A DNA stretch of 64,000 nt from NCBI GenBank assembly GCA_021713415.1, contig JAKJJQ010000004.1, forward strand, positions 47,349 to 111,348. The letters are read 5' to 3'. Shown one piece after another: positions 8,295 to 17,849 of this stretch; position 1 is the first letter of the stretch; each line of letters opens with the position of its first letter. The translations under genes were made by a program, and so were the position numbers. The stretch is from M0027 sp021713415 (lineage in GTDB: Bacteria > Pseudomonadota > Gammaproteobacteria > Francisellales > Francisellaceae). The notes under the pieces were generated by a model, which was given only the letters and a program-made list of their open reading frames with translations, had not been told where the DNA came from and ran no database searches.

Positions 8295-9404
8295 ATGACC
8301 AATACAAAAAATCAATACTATAATCAACCACATGATATTTCTGCTTATAAAGCTAAATTTGAAGCATTAAAAATCGCATTTTCACCGATGATATTCCAGG
8401 TAAGTATTGCATTAGTTGAACTTGGTATTCTACAAAAGTTAAGTGATGCAGGTGAAGTCGGTTTATCAGTTAAGGAAATTGCTAAATCACTCAAATTAAG
8501 TGATTATGGTGTTGGTGTATTATTAGATGCCGCTTTAAGTGCGCATATTGTTTGGTTAGATGAAAAAAATAATCATTATATATTAGATAAAATTGGTATA
8601 ATGTTATTATCTGATCAAATGGTTCGAGTGAATTTGGATTTTAACCAATATCTTTGTTATGAAGGCTTATTTCACTTAACTGAATCAATTAAAACAGGAA
8701 AAGCTAAAGGCTTAAAAGTGTTTGATGAAACCGCATCTAGCATTTATCCATTATTGACAAAATTACCGGAAAAAGCACAAAAGAGCTGGTTTAATTTTGA
8801 TCACTATTATTCTGATAAATCATTTAAAGCATTATTGCCAATGATTTTTAAAACCAATAACAAACCAAAAACTTTACTTGATATTGGTGGCAATACTGGT
8901 AAATGGGCTATTGAATGTCTTAAGTATGATAAAGATGTCATTGTTACAATTGCTGATTTAGAAGCACAATTAGCCGTTGCCAATAATAATATTAAAAACC
9001 ATGGGTTTGAAAAACGTTTTTCAAGCTTTGCAGTTAACTTACTAGACCCACAAGTAGAGCTGCCTTCTAATTACACATTTGACTTAATCTGGATGAGCCA
9101 ATTTTTAGACTGTTTTTCACTTGAAGAAATTAAAATAATCCTAACAAAAATTGTTGAGATTATGACTGAAAATACAAAGCTTGGCATATTAGAATTATTT
9201 TGGGATAGACAAATTTTTGAACCTGCAGCATTTGCAATAAATTGTACTTCAATTTATTTTACCGCTTTAGCTAATGGCAATAGTCGCATGTATCATTCAA
9301 AAGATTTAATTAATATTATTCATGAAGTTGGTCTTTATATTGACTATGATGAAGATGCAATTGGGCCTGGACACACGTTATTAATCTGTAAGAAAAAAGG
9401 CTAA
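8295..9404 (+). CDS. Class I SAM-dependent methyltransferase with winged-helix dimerisation domain
   Basis: A 369-residue enzyme. The N-terminal part (about 30-110) looks like the winged-helix dimerisation domain of caffeate/hydroxyneurosporene-type methyltransferases. The catalytic domain carries the SAM-binding loop L-L-D-I-G-G-N-T-G near residue 194 and I-A-D-L-E near residue 221. It follows the lipoprotein gene and is divergent from the aryl polyene operon. The E. coli aryl polyene head group is a methylated 4-hydroxyphenyl ring, so this could be the ring methyltransferase (ApeB-like). The enzyme class is clear; the substrate is inferred from position. Confidence 0.82.
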   Translation: MTNTKNQYYNQPHDISAYKAKFEALKIAFSPMIFQVSIALVELGILQKLSDAGEVGLSVKEIAKSLKLSDYGVGVLLDAALSAHIVWLDEKNNHYILDKIGIMLLSDQMVRVNLDFNQYLCYEGLFHLTESIKTGKAKGLKVFDETASSIYPLLTKLPEKAQKSWFNFDHYYSDKSFKALLPMIFKTNNKPKTLLDIGGNTGKWAIECLKYDKDVIVTIADLEAQLAVANNNIKNHGFEKRFSSFAVNLLDPQVELPSNYTFDLIWMSQFLDCFSLEEIKIILTKIVEIMTENTKLGILELFWDRQIFEPAAFAINCTSIYFTALANGNSRMYHSKDLINIIHEVGLYIDYDEDAIGPGHTLLICKKKG

Positions 9405-9428
9405 ATTATAATCTATAGACGATCACGA

Positions 9429-9755
9429 TTATGAACCATGAACAATGGTGCAATATTTACCATAAACACCGAGAATATTCTGTGATGTATAGCCAACTGA
9501 TGCAACTTGGCTAATACCACCTTCTTTAGCAGCACTATCAACGGTCATATCACCAACAGCTACTAAACCAAGAATAGAAATTGAACATGCCTTACCTTCT
9601 TTAGCTGGTGCTACATTTGGGTTGATTTGTCCTGACACTGGTGCGCCATGAACCCCAGTATAAATTTGTCCCATCGGTAAATAAGATGCACAACCAGATA
9701 GTAATACAGTACTAGAAACAGCACCTAATAAGAATAGTTTTTTAATCATTTTCAC
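9429..9755 (-). CDS. TRL-like family lipoprotein
   Basis: A 108-residue lipoprotein with lipobox L-L-S-G-C (Cys22). The mature sequence resembles small TRL-like proteins: G-x-I-Y-T-G-V-x-G, then S-I-L-G-L-V-A-x-G-D, then a short A-A-K-E-G-G-I-x-x-V repeat-like segment. The family is named from neighbourhood in other bacteria and has no settled function. It is a single gene, convergent with the methyltransferase gene, with a well-placed AGGAGTG upstream of the start. Confidence 0.75.
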   Translation of the reverse strand: MKMIKKLFLLGAVSSTVLLSGCASYLPMGQIYTGVHGAPVSGQINPNVAPAKEGKACSISILGLVAVGDMTVDSAAKEGGISQVASVGYTSQNILGVYGKYCTIVHGS

Positions 9756-9859
9756 ACTCCTTGTTTAACGTTTTTAATTCCTTTGATATTACGTTAAGCT
9801 TAGATGTGTAAAAGTATTTTTAACAATAGATATTATAATTTTATTTGTAAAATATTTAT

Positions 9860-10843
9860 TTAGATTAAGCCTAATGCTTTGACTGCATCACGCTCTTGTC
9901 TTAATTCTTCTAAAGTAATATTAACTTTTTCTTGGCCAAAGGCATTTTGATTAAAGCCACTAGCAACTTCTAAAACACCATTAACAGTACGACATGGCAT
10001 TGAGAAAATTAACCCTTCATCTACGCCATATTGCCCGCTTGAACAAAGTGCAACTGAAAAAGTATCATTTGCTTTAGTATCAAAAATCAAGTTATAAACT
10101 GTATTAACCACAGCTGATGCTGCCGATGCCGCTGAAGATGCACCACGTGCTTGAATAATGGCTGCACCTCGCTTTTGAACAGTTTCAATAAAGACATCTT
10201 TAAGCCAAGCTTCATCATTAATGACGCTATCTGCACTTTGACCATTGATTTTTGCATTATAAAAATCTGGATATTGAGTAGCTGAGTGATTACCCCAAAT
10301 AACCATTTCAGTAACGCTTGTTACATCAACATTGGCTTTTTGTGCTAACTGTGCTTTGGCACGATTTTCATCTAATGCTGTCATAGCAAAAAAACGATTT
10401 CTTGGCACATCTGGTGCATTTGCCATTGTAATTAATGCATTGGTATTACATGGATTACCAACAGCTAAAATACGAACATCACTTGCTGCATATTCATTAA
10501 TTGCTTGCCCCATTGGTTTGAAGATACCACCATTAACCTGTAGAAGATCAGATCGCTCCATCCCGGCTTTACGAGGAACTGCACCAACTAATAATACCCA
10601 ATTGGCATCTTTAACGGCTTCTTTTGCATCAAATGAACACTGGATACTTTTTAATAACGGAAAAGCACAGTCTTCAAGCTCCATGGTAACACCTTTTAAT
10701 GCACCCATAGCTGGCTCTATCTCTAATAAACTTAAATCTACTTCAGTATCACTACCAAACATTTGACCTGATGCAATTCTAAATAATAAGGCATAACCAA
10801 TATTACCAGCAGCTCCAGTAACAACGACTTTGACTCGATTCAT
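9860..10843 (-). CDS. mdh: Malate dehydrogenase (NAD+)
   Basis: A 327-residue enzyme of the cytosolic-type (group 1) malate dehydrogenase family that interconverts malate and oxaloacetate in the TCA cycle. The NAD-binding loop is T-G-A-A-G-N-I-G (9-16). Substrate and catalytic residues are all present: R91 and R97 in V-P-R-K-A-G-M-E-R, the D158/R161 region, and the catalytic H186 in W-G-N-H-S. Length is standard. It lies 47 bases downstream of asnS on the same strand. Confidence 0.95.
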   Translation of the reverse strand: MNRVKVVVTGAAGNIGYALLFRIASGQMFGSDTEVDLSLLEIEPAMGALKGVTMELEDCAFPLLKSIQCSFDAKEAVKDANWVLLVGAVPRKAGMERSDLLQVNGGIFKPMGQAINEYAASDVRILAVGNPCNTNALITMANAPDVPRNRFFAMTALDENRAKAQLAQKANVDVTSVTEMVIWGNHSATQYPDFYNAKINGQSADSVINDEAWLKDVFIETVQKRGAAIIQARGASSAASAASAVVNTVYNLIFDTKANDTFSVALCSSGQYGVDEGLIFSMPCRTVNGVLEVASGFNQNAFGQEKVNITLEELRQERDAVKALGLI

Positions 10844-10890
10844 TTTATTTCTCCCATTTGATAATTTGATTTTGTTTTAACATTTAATCA

Positions 10891-12312
10891 TTAAAATTCT
10901 GCATTACCTGGCGTTCTAGGAAATGGTATAACATCACGGATATTATTAACCGATGTGATGTAACTTAACAAACGCTCAAAACCAAGGCCAAATCCACTGT
11001 GTGGTACAGTACCATAGCGTCTTAAATCACGGTACCACCAAAGCGCATCCTTTTCAATTTGCATCTCATCTAAACGCTGATCAAGCTCTATTAAGCGCTC
11101 TTCACGCTGGCTGCCACCAATGAGCTCACCCACACCAGGTACCAACACATCCATTGCAGCAACCGTTTTATTATCTTCATTTACCCGCATGTAAAATGCT
11201 TTAATATCTTTTGGATAATTCATTAAAATAACCGGTGACTTTGCATATTTTTCACATAGATAACGTTCATGTTCAGACTGTAAATCTAAACCCCAACTAA
11301 CAGGGTATTCAAATGCTTCAGATGACTCTTTTAATATCTCTATCGCTTGTGTATATTCCATCTTAACAAAATCTTGATTCGCAACAGATTCTAAGCGCTT
11401 AATTAACCCCTTATCTACCCATTGATTAAAAAATTGCAGATCATCGCCACGTTCCTCTAATGCACAACGAATGACATATTTAAGCATCTTTTCAGATAAA
11501 TTTGCTATATCATCTAAATTGGCAAAAGCAACCTCAGGCTCAATCATCCAAAATTCAGCCAAGTGACGTGAGGTATTTGAATTTTCTGCTCTAAATGTTG
11601 GCCCAAAGGTATAGACTTTAGATAAGCCAAGGCAATAGCTTTCTACATTTAGCTGTCCAGAGACAGTTAAGCTTACTTCACGACCAAAAAAATCTTCACA
11701 GTAATCAATTTTTTGTTGATCATTGCGTGGTAAATTTTCTAAATCTAATGTTGAGATACGAAACATCTCACCTGCACCTTCACAGTCATTGGTTGTAATA
11801 ATCGGTGTATTCACCCAATAAAAACCTTCTTCTGCTAAAAACCGGTGTACGGCTTGTGCTAAGGTATGACGCATTCTTGCAACAGCACCAATTAAATTTG
11901 TGCGTACACGTAAATGCGCATTTTGACGTAAATGTTCAACCGTATGACGTTTAGGTGAAACTGGATAAGTCTCAGGGTTATCGATCCAACCATATACTTT
12001 TACTCTATCAGCTTGAATCTCGACAGCTTGACCACCCCCTTGTGACTGAATTAATTCACCTGTAACCTCAACTGCACAGTCTTTAGTCAATTTTAAAACA
12101 TCTGTCGTATAATTTTCTAATGTGTTCGCCACAACAGCTTGAATTGGATCAAAGCATGAACCATCATGGACACTAACAAATGAAATACCTGCTTTTGAGT
12201 CGCGTCTTGTTCTTACCCAACCTCTAACTGTCACTGTATGACCAACTAAATCTTTATCATTTAATAATTGCTTTACAGAATAAATGGATAACTTATCAAT
12301 TGTCTCTGTCAT
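10891..12312 (-). CDS. asnS: Asparaginyl-tRNA synthetase
   Basis: A 473-residue class IIb synthetase that charges tRNA-Asn. It has an N-terminal OB-fold anticodon-binding domain (about 15-120, with V-R-G-W-V-R-T-R-R-D). The class II core follows: motif 2 reads F-R-A-E-N-S-N-T-S-R-H, and motif 3 near the C-terminus reads G-F-G-L-G-F-E-R. The asparagine-specific type is indicated by the S-G-Q-L-x-x-E and C-terminal P-R-T-P-G features. Full length, nothing unusual. It sits between the epimerase gene and mdh on the same strand. Confidence 0.96.
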   Translation of the reverse strand: MTETIDKLSIYSVKQLLNDKDLVGHTVTVRGWVRTRRDSKAGISFVSVHDGSCFDPIQAVVANTLENYTTDVLKLTKDCAVEVTGELIQSQGGGQAVEIQADRVKVYGWIDNPETYPVSPKRHTVEHLRQNAHLRVRTNLIGAVARMRHTLAQAVHRFLAEEGFYWVNTPIITTNDCEGAGEMFRISTLDLENLPRNDQQKIDYCEDFFGREVSLTVSGQLNVESYCLGLSKVYTFGPTFRAENSNTSRHLAEFWMIEPEVAFANLDDIANLSEKMLKYVIRCALEERGDDLQFFNQWVDKGLIKRLESVANQDFVKMEYTQAIEILKESSEAFEYPVSWGLDLQSEHERYLCEKYAKSPVILMNYPKDIKAFYMRVNEDNKTVAAMDVLVPGVGELIGGSQREERLIELDQRLDEMQIEKDALWWYRDLRRYGTVPHSGFGLGFERLLSYITSVNNIRDVIPFPRTPGNAEF

Positions 12313-12351
12313 ATTTTTTCCTACTGTCGTTACTGCTTCAGCATCAAATGC

Positions 12352-13359
12352 TTATACTTGATAAAATTCACGATACCAGTTAACAAATCGCCTAACACCT
12401 TCTTGAACATCCATCTGCGGTCGATAAGCTAAATTTGCTTCTAACAGACTTACATCTGCACAAGTTGACGGCACATCACCATCTTGCATTGGCATTAAAT
12501 TTAATTGGGCTTTTTTATCTAATGCCACTTCAACTGCATTAATATAATCCATAAGCTTGGTTGGCTTATTATTGCCAATATTATAAATACGATAAGGAGC
12601 ATAGCTTGTGGCAGGGTTTGGATGATCACTATCCCAACTTGTATCAGCTGTCGCTACTTGATCAATCGCACGAGAGACGCCCTCAACTATATCATCAACA
12701 TACGTAAAATCCCTGACCATTTTACCATAATTAAACACATCAATGGGTTTATCTTCTAAAATATTTTTAGTAAATAAAAATAATGCCATATCAGGACGCC
12801 CCCACGGCCCATAAACCGTGAAAAAGCGTAATCCAGTTGATGGCAGTTGATATAAATTTGCATAGCTATGTGCCATTAATTCATTAGCACGCTTAGTTGC
12901 TGCATATAAAGCTAGTGGATGGTCAACACCTTTTCTCTCAGTAAATGGTTGATTGGTATTTGCACCATAAACAGAACTGGTTGAGGCATAAACCAAGTGT
13001 TCAATTTTTTTATGGCGACAACCTTCTAATATTGTAATAAAGCCATTAACGTTTGAATCGATATAGCTCATTGGATTTTCAATTGAATAACGAACACCTG
13101 CCTGTGCTGCTAAATGACAGACACGATTAAAATCATAACGATTGAATAAATCAGCCATTGCATCACGATCTTCTAAATTAATTTTTTCAAAACTAAAATT
13201 TTCATATTGTTGTAAAATATTAAGGCGTGCTTGCTTTAATGAGACATCATAATAATCATTTAAATTATCTAGCCCCACAACATGATCACCCTGTTGAAGT
13301 CGCTTTTTAGTCAAATGAAAACCAATAAATCCACAACAGCCGGTTACTAATATGTTCAT
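12352..13359 (-). CDS. NAD-dependent epimerase, UDP-glucuronate 4-epimerase type
   Basis: A 335-residue extended short-chain dehydrogenase. The NAD loop is T-G-C-C-G-F-I-G (G7, G10, G13), with cysteines at two variable positions. Catalytic residues are the S-T-S-S-V-Y-G serine/threonine segment (126-132) and Y152-x3-K156. The L-D-N-L-N-D-Y-Y-D segment and F-F-T-V-Y-G-P-W-G-R-P-D-M-A motif are typical of UDP-glucuronate 4-epimerases (CapI/WcaG-like). These make UDP-galacturonate for capsule, O-antigen or lipopolysaccharide. No polysaccharide cluster surrounds it here, which is slightly unusual. Substrate assignment is by family resemblance. Confidence 0.85.
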   Translation of the reverse strand: MNILVTGCCGFIGFHLTKKRLQQGDHVVGLDNLNDYYDVSLKQARLNILQQYENFSFEKINLEDRDAMADLFNRYDFNRVCHLAAQAGVRYSIENPMSYIDSNVNGFITILEGCRHKKIEHLVYASTSSVYGANTNQPFTERKGVDHPLALYAATKRANELMAHSYANLYQLPSTGLRFFTVYGPWGRPDMALFLFTKNILEDKPIDVFNYGKMVRDFTYVDDIVEGVSRAIDQVATADTSWDSDHPNPATSYAPYRIYNIGNNKPTKLMDYINAVEVALDKKAQLNLMPMQDGDVPSTCADVSLLEANLAYRPQMDVQEGVRRFVNWYREFYQV

Positions 13360-13414
13360 ATAAATTTTGCCTTATTTTAATCCGTATTCTTAAAATAAAT
13401 ATTGAAATTATATT

Positions 13415-13987
13415 TCATAGTTGATAGCCAATTCCTAAAGTTAACATAGAGCTAGTTGGGATATTACTACTGCCTTGATTAACTTGGTAGATCAATTGTG
13501 AATAAAAACCATAAACCAACTCATATTTTAACCCAACAGCCCAAAATAAATTATTTCCCTTTTGGCTTGCAATGCTATTACCTGTAAAGTCAAAGCTAGA
13601 CTGATTCAAGCGTCCAATCCCTACTTTACCAATCAATGAAAATCCAAATGCTAATGGTGCTTGACCTTTAACTGCTAAATCATAACCATAAAGCGATGCG
13701 CTTTGATCATTACCGTTATAGCGGTATTTTACATCTGGATAATGGGTAAAGCCTGCTTCAATACCAACTAATGGCATAACCATCCAGCCAGCATTAATAT
13801 TAAAACCATAGCCATTATCTTTTTGATTGACTGCATTTTGAACCGTTAAACTATCAGAGAAGGCGTAGCCACCATTAATATCAATATAAGGTCCACCACC
13901 AAAAATTAATGCACTGGCATTTTTTAACGGTAAAATAATAAAACTAAGCATGATACACATACAAATGATTCGCTTGATATTAATCAA
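13415..13987 (-). CDS. OmpA-like eight-stranded beta-barrel outer membrane protein
   Basis: A 190-residue protein with a signal peptide (about 1-26, cleavage after A-S-A). The rest is amphipathic beta strands: Y-I-D-I-N-G-G-Y-A-F, G-F-N-I-N-A-G-W, G-I-E-A-G-F-T-H-Y, F-S-L-I-G-K-V-G-I-G, and a final strand ending in Y-Q-L. The pattern fits the OmpA transmembrane fold without a peptidoglycan-binding tail. It stands alone between the epimerase gene and the divergent AMP nucleosidase gene. Function beyond the fold cannot be stated. Confidence 0.75.
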   Translation of the reverse strand: MINIKRIICMCIMLSFIILPLKNASALIFGGGPYIDINGGYAFSDSLTVQNAVNQKDNGYGFNINAGWMVMPLVGIEAGFTHYPDVKYRYNGNDQSASLYGYDLAVKGQAPLAFGFSLIGKVGIGRLNQSSFDFTGNSIASQKGNNLFWAVGLKYELVYGFYSQLIYQVNQGSSNIPTSSMLTLGIGYQL

Positions 13988-14153
13988 AATGACTCTCCAC
14001 TATTCTTAGATAAAATTCTATCTTTAAGCTGCTTGGAATTATCACATAAAATGCTTTAGATAAGCAAAGATTTCTTGCCAGAAGATAATTTATAGTATAC
14101 TTAAAGCTAAAGGCTTTTCATTAATCACAACTATTAAAACAAGGATTTGTCAA

Positions 14154-14927
14154 ATGAAAACCAAATTACAAATTGCCAGTGACTGGCTACCTCGCTATAC
14201 CGGCATGCCACTAAAACAATTTGGTGACTATATCTTATTAACTAACTTTAGATCCTATTTAAATCAATTTTCAGAGCGCTTTAACTCTAAAATCTATGGT
14301 GATAACTTACCGATGCAGGCAACGACCAATAAAGATGGTGTTACCATGATTAACTTTGGTATGGGTTCACCCAATACAGCAACTATTTTAGATTTATTAA
14401 CCGCTGTTCACCCAAAAGCGGTCCTTTTATTAGGAAAATGTGGCGGCATTAAGAAATCAACTGAAATTGGCCACTTTATCCTACCAATTGCCGCTGTACG
14501 CGGTGATGGTACCAGTAATGATTATATGCTGCCAGAAGTACCAGCACTACCCTCATTCAAACTGCATAAATTTATTTCTGAACAACTCTATCACCAAAAG
14601 TTAGAGTATCGTACAGGCGTTATTTATACAACCAATAGGCGCGTATGGGAATGGGATAATAAATTTAAAGATTATCTAAAAAAATTATCTGTTATTGGTA
14701 TTGATATGGAAACAGCAACACTATTTGTTGTCGGTCATGTCAATCGCATACCAAGAGGCGCTTTATTACTTGTTTCTGATTTACCAATGACACCGGAAGG
14801 TGTTAAAACAAGTCGCTCTGATCACAAAGCCAATCATAAATACACTGACCTTCATCTTGATTTGGGTATTGAAGCAATGAGTAAAATTGGTAAAAATGAT
14901 GAGTTCCTAAAACATTTCCAATATTAA
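14154..14927 (+). CDS. AMP nucleosidase (short form)
   Basis: A 257-residue phosphorylase-fold enzyme, predicted to split AMP into adenine and ribose 5-phosphate. Nucleoside-phosphorylase family motifs are visible: G-M-G-S-P-N (69-74), G-K-C-G-G-I-K (94-100), the purine/ribose site G-I-D-M-E-T-A (182-188, E186) and S-D-L-P (208-211). It lacks the roughly 200-residue N-terminal regulatory domain of E. coli Amn, so it belongs to the short type found in Francisella relatives and Bacteroidetes. A TTGCCA, 15-base, TATACT promoter-like pair lies at 14075-14101. Confidence 0.83.
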   Translation: MKTKLQIASDWLPRYTGMPLKQFGDYILLTNFRSYLNQFSERFNSKIYGDNLPMQATTNKDGVTMINFGMGSPNTATILDLLTAVHPKAVLLLGKCGGIKKSTEIGHFILPIAAVRGDGTSNDYMLPEVPALPSFKLHKFISEQLYHQKLEYRTGVIYTTNRRVWEWDNKFKDYLKKLSVIGIDMETATLFVVGHVNRIPRGALLLVSDLPMTPEGVKTSRSDHKANHKYTDLHLDLGIEAMSKIGKNDEFLKHFQY

Positions 14928-14934
14928 ATAAAAA

Positions 14935-16392
14935 CTAACGCCGCCAAAATGTTGGCATTAATAAAACTAATACTGTGAAAACCTCCAAACGTCCAACAAG
15001 CATTGCAATGGCCAATACCCAATGCGCCATTGCTGGTAGATCAGCATAATTAGAGCTAATGCTTGCAATACCAGCACCTGTATTTGAAATACAGGCAGCA
15101 ATGGCTGCTAGTGCATCCATTGGCTCAATCGATAGCGCCATAAGCACAAGCCATAGAACGGTCATAATAGCAAAATAGCCGGCAATAAATGCCCAAACAC
15201 TATTAATCGCTCCTTCAGACATCGCCTTTTGACCAAACTTAATTGGGAAAACACCTTGAGGGTGAACCAAGCGCTTCATCTCACGAATTAACTGCTGCTT
15301 GATTAATACCATTCTAATCAGCTTAATTCCACCAGAGGTTGACCCTGCACAACCACCAATTAAACCAATAATCATCAATAGAATTGGTATAAATACAGGC
15401 CATGATGCATAATCACTATTTGAGGTAAGGCCAGTATTACTAGCAAATGAAACAACTTGGAAAAAACTTTCTAATACAGCTTTTGGTGAGCTTGTATAAA
15501 ATTGTTTTAGAATTAATGTTAAACTGACAATTAAAGCCAGAAATAGCACATAATAAACATAAAATCTAAATTCAACATCTTGCCAATAGTATTTAATTTT
15601 ACGACGGCTAACGACAATAAAATGTAAGGCAAAACTTGTAGCACCAACAAACATAAAAAACATTGCAATAAAATAAATTTGTGGCTTATCACTAAAATAA
15701 GCCATTGAACTATCATGCGGTGCAAAACCACCTGTACCAACGGTTGAAAATGCATAACAAATTGCATCAAAAAAGCTCATACCAGCAAGGTAATAACTTA
15801 AAATACATGCGATTGTTAATACAACATAAATTACCCACAACGCTTTGGCTGTCTCCATAATTCTTGGCGTTAATTTATTCTCTTTCCATGGTCCACTAAT
15901 CTCAGCACGATAAAGCTGCATACCGCCAACGCCGATTAAAGGCAAAATTGCAACGGCTAAAACGATAATACCCATACCACCGAAAAACTGTGCCTGTTGA
16001 CGATAATATAAAATACTTTTTGGTAAGCCATCTAAGTGATTAATTAATGTTGCGCCTGTCGTTGTAATACCCGACATTGATTCAAATACAGCATCACTTA
16101 AGGTTAAATGTAAGCCTTTTGATAACATATAAGGAATTGCACCAAATAAGCCTAATACCAACCAAATCAAAAATACGACAATAAAACCATCTTTTGGGCT
16201 TAACTCTTTTTTTGATTTATACGTTAAAAGCCATAAAACTAAGCCAACAATAAACGTAATGGCAAAACCTAAAATAAAGGCTCTAGCATTATTTTCTTTA
16301 TAAATATAATCAACCACAATCGGTGATAGCAAAGTCAAGCTATAAAACATTAATAATACACCAAGCACTTTGCCGGTGGCTTTAAATTTCAT
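14935..16392 (-). CDS. trkH: TrkH-family potassium uptake channel subunit
   Basis: A 485-residue integral membrane protein with about ten helices arranged as four M1-P-M2 repeats. The four selectivity-filter segments are visible: I-T-T-T-G-A-T, S-T-V-G-T-G-G-F, A-S-N-T-G-L-T and I-S-N-T-G-A-G. Each has the filter glycine needed for K+ coordination. It normally works with the cytosolic TrkA regulator, which is not in this window. It is convergent with the AMP nucleosidase gene with only 7 bases between stops and no terminator hairpin visible there. Confidence 0.93.
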   Translation of the reverse strand: MKFKATGKVLGVLLMFYSLTLLSPIVVDYIYKENNARAFILGFAITFIVGLVLWLLTYKSKKELSPKDGFIVVFLIWLVLGLFGAIPYMLSKGLHLTLSDAVFESMSGITTTGATLINHLDGLPKSILYYRQQAQFFGGMGIIVLAVAILPLIGVGGMQLYRAEISGPWKENKLTPRIMETAKALWVIYVVLTIACILSYYLAGMSFFDAICYAFSTVGTGGFAPHDSSMAYFSDKPQIYFIAMFFMFVGATSFALHFIVVSRRKIKYYWQDVEFRFYVYYVLFLALIVSLTLILKQFYTSSPKAVLESFFQVVSFASNTGLTSNSDYASWPVFIPILLMIIGLIGGCAGSTSGGIKLIRMVLIKQQLIREMKRLVHPQGVFPIKFGQKAMSEGAINSVWAFIAGYFAIMTVLWLVLMALSIEPMDALAAIAACISNTGAGIASISSNYADLPAMAHWVLAIAMLVGRLEVFTVLVLLMPTFWRR

Positions 16393-16444
16393 TAATATCG
16401 TATCCTTTTATTATTAGAGTCGTGATTTTACTCTCTTTGTGGAG

Positions 16445-16450
16445 TATAAT
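16445..16450 (+). promoter_or_regulatory. Candidate -10 box (TATAAT) for the 62-codon gene
   Basis: A perfect TATAAT lies 52 bases upstream of the small gene's start, in the divergent trkH intergenic region. The -35 position is only partly consensus (GTGATT with a 17-base spacer). Position relative to the start supports it, but this is by eye. Confidence 0.4.
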
Positions 16451-16502
16451 CTGAAACAGCATTTATATAAAGTTTCAACTTAAATAAAAAGAGATTAAGA
16501 AA

Positions 16503-16691
16503 ATGGGATTAATCAGTAAACTTATTAATTTTGGTGATAATAAGAAACAAAGGGACTATGTTAGCGAACTTGATCAATTTATCCATAAGTTTGATAAAGA
16601 TCATCCAAGGCGTTCTAGCTCTCAAAAAAAAGAAGTTGAAAAGCATCGAGATATTTTTAATCGCAAATCACATCAAAAGATTAAGTGGTAG
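16503..16691 (+). CDS. Small conserved-looking hypothetical protein, 62 aa
   Basis: A basic, hydrophilic 62-residue protein. The D-x-F-I-H-K-F-D-K-D-H-P segment and a K-K-E-V-E-K-H-R-D-I-F tail suggest two amphipathic helices. It has an AGAGATTAAGAAA purine-rich leader just upstream and a TATAAT box 52 bases up, so it looks expressed. It may belong to the small CBU_0585-type proteins known from Coxiella and Legionella, but that comes from memory of the pattern and is uncertain. It ends one base before the convergent neighbour's stop codon. Confidence 0.65.
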   Translation: MGLISKLINFGDNKKQRDYVSELDQFIHKFDKDHPRRSSSQKKEVEKHRDIFNRKSHQKIKW

Positions 16692-17807
16692 TTAAAAAGT
16701 CCCGCTTCGACTTAAGCTTGAGTTAGAAGCATCTAATTCACGTTGTTTTAAAAGCTCTTCTTTTGTATGCATTACAATTGGTGGGTGTTTTTGTTTATGT
16801 TGACTTTGCTGATCCAATTCACCAAAAAATACATGGCCTAATACAACACTATCACCCTTTTCTAACTCTACGACATCTGGACTGCCAACCATAACCTCAG
16901 CATGACCACAAATTGTCTGATTATGTGTTGTAACTAGATCTCTCAAACTAGAATCACCTATTTTTGTAACACATGACAATCCAACTTCCTTAGATACTTT
17001 TTTACACAGATGAAAAAGAAATGAAGTATTATATGATCCAGAACTCCAACCACCTTCATAACATAAACTAAATAAAGCTTTTTGTGATAGTCTACTTGCT
17101 TCCTCTGCATCTTTTGGTACTTCAACTGCAATTTTTTTTACATTTTCACACCTATTATTATAATTCTGTGATATATAAGAAAATAGTGTATCCGAAATAT
17201 ATGAACCCTTAAATTCAGCAAGTGCATCAGCTTTTGCTTCTTGTAATAAGCTATAAAATTTAACTGGATTCGTATGATGGAGTATAGCAATTGCATTTGC
17301 CATAATCTCGGGACTAAGCACTTGCTTTCCCCTAATGCGATTAGCATTAATTTGAACAGCGCTACTTTCTAACGTATTTAACATAAAATCTATATAATGA
17401 TCTTTGCTTAATGCAATAAAATCATTTTTATTATCTACTAACTGAACACTTGTATCAGAGTCATGAGGATAGTTTTCTGCACACCATAATGCTAGATTGT
17501 AATAAAAATTGGTATTAAATGAAGCCTTACTTGATATATAGGTTGTACCATCATTAAAATGACCCTGCTTACACAATAACTTAACTGCTTCTAATGGCGT
17601 TATTTTTGAATCTGAAAGATCTTTAAGAATGGTATTAACATTTTTTTTACATGCTTCATAACTACCTGAGCTAGAGTTTTTTTTATATTCTTCCAGTGCA
17701 TTTCTAGCCAATTCATCAATTTTTATTTTAAAAGCAATCTCAGCTTCTTTTCTTTGCTGAGCGGCTTTAACAAATGAAGAAATTATAGTAACAACATTCT
17801 CAAACAT
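16692..17807 (-). CDS. Orphan hypothetical protein, about 371 aa
   Basis: I do not recognise this protein. It is soluble, mostly alpha-helical, without signal peptide or membrane helices. The N-terminal 60 residues are rich in Lys/Glu/Ala and may form a coiled coil. The C-terminal third is more mixed, with a G-H-A-E-V-M-V-G-S-P-D-V-V-E-L-E-K-G-D segment and a serine-rich tail. The second in-frame ATG (17807) is preferred because AAGGA lies 8 bases before it but only 2 bases before the first ATG (17813). A good promoter lies upstream at 17850-17878. It is a single-gene unit between small, unrelated genes. An effector or accessory-island protein is possible, but nothing proves it. Confidence 0.7.
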   Translation of the reverse strand: MFENVVTIISSFVKAAQQRKEAEIAFKIKIDELARNALEEYKKNSSSGSYEACKKNVNTILKDLSDSKITPLEAVKLLCKQGHFNDGTTYISSKASFNTNFYYNLALWCAENYPHDSDTSVQLVDNKNDFIALSKDHYIDFMLNTLESSAVQINANRIRGKQVLSPEIMANAIAILHHTNPVKFYSLLQEAKADALAEFKGSYISDTLFSYISQNYNNRCENVKKIAVEVPKDAEEASRLSQKALFSLCYEGGWSSGSYNTSFLFHLCKKVSKEVGLSCVTKIGDSSLRDLVTTHNQTICGHAEVMVGSPDVVELEKGDSVVLGHVFFGELDQQSQHKQKHPPIVMHTKEELLKQRELDASNSSLSRSGTF

Positions 17808-17849
17808 ATCCATATTCCTTATCGTTTTTTCAAATCCATCGCAAGACTA

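Noticed and set aside
10332..10766. Plus-strand open frame of 144 codons inside mdh
   Set aside because: Antisense shadow of a well-conserved gene; no start context and unlikely composition.
16840..17000. PAAR-like pattern (G-S-P-x-V and G-D) in the orphan protein at 16.7 kb
   Set aside because: The glycine spacing does not fit the PAAR repeat and the histidine/cysteine zinc ligands are not in place.
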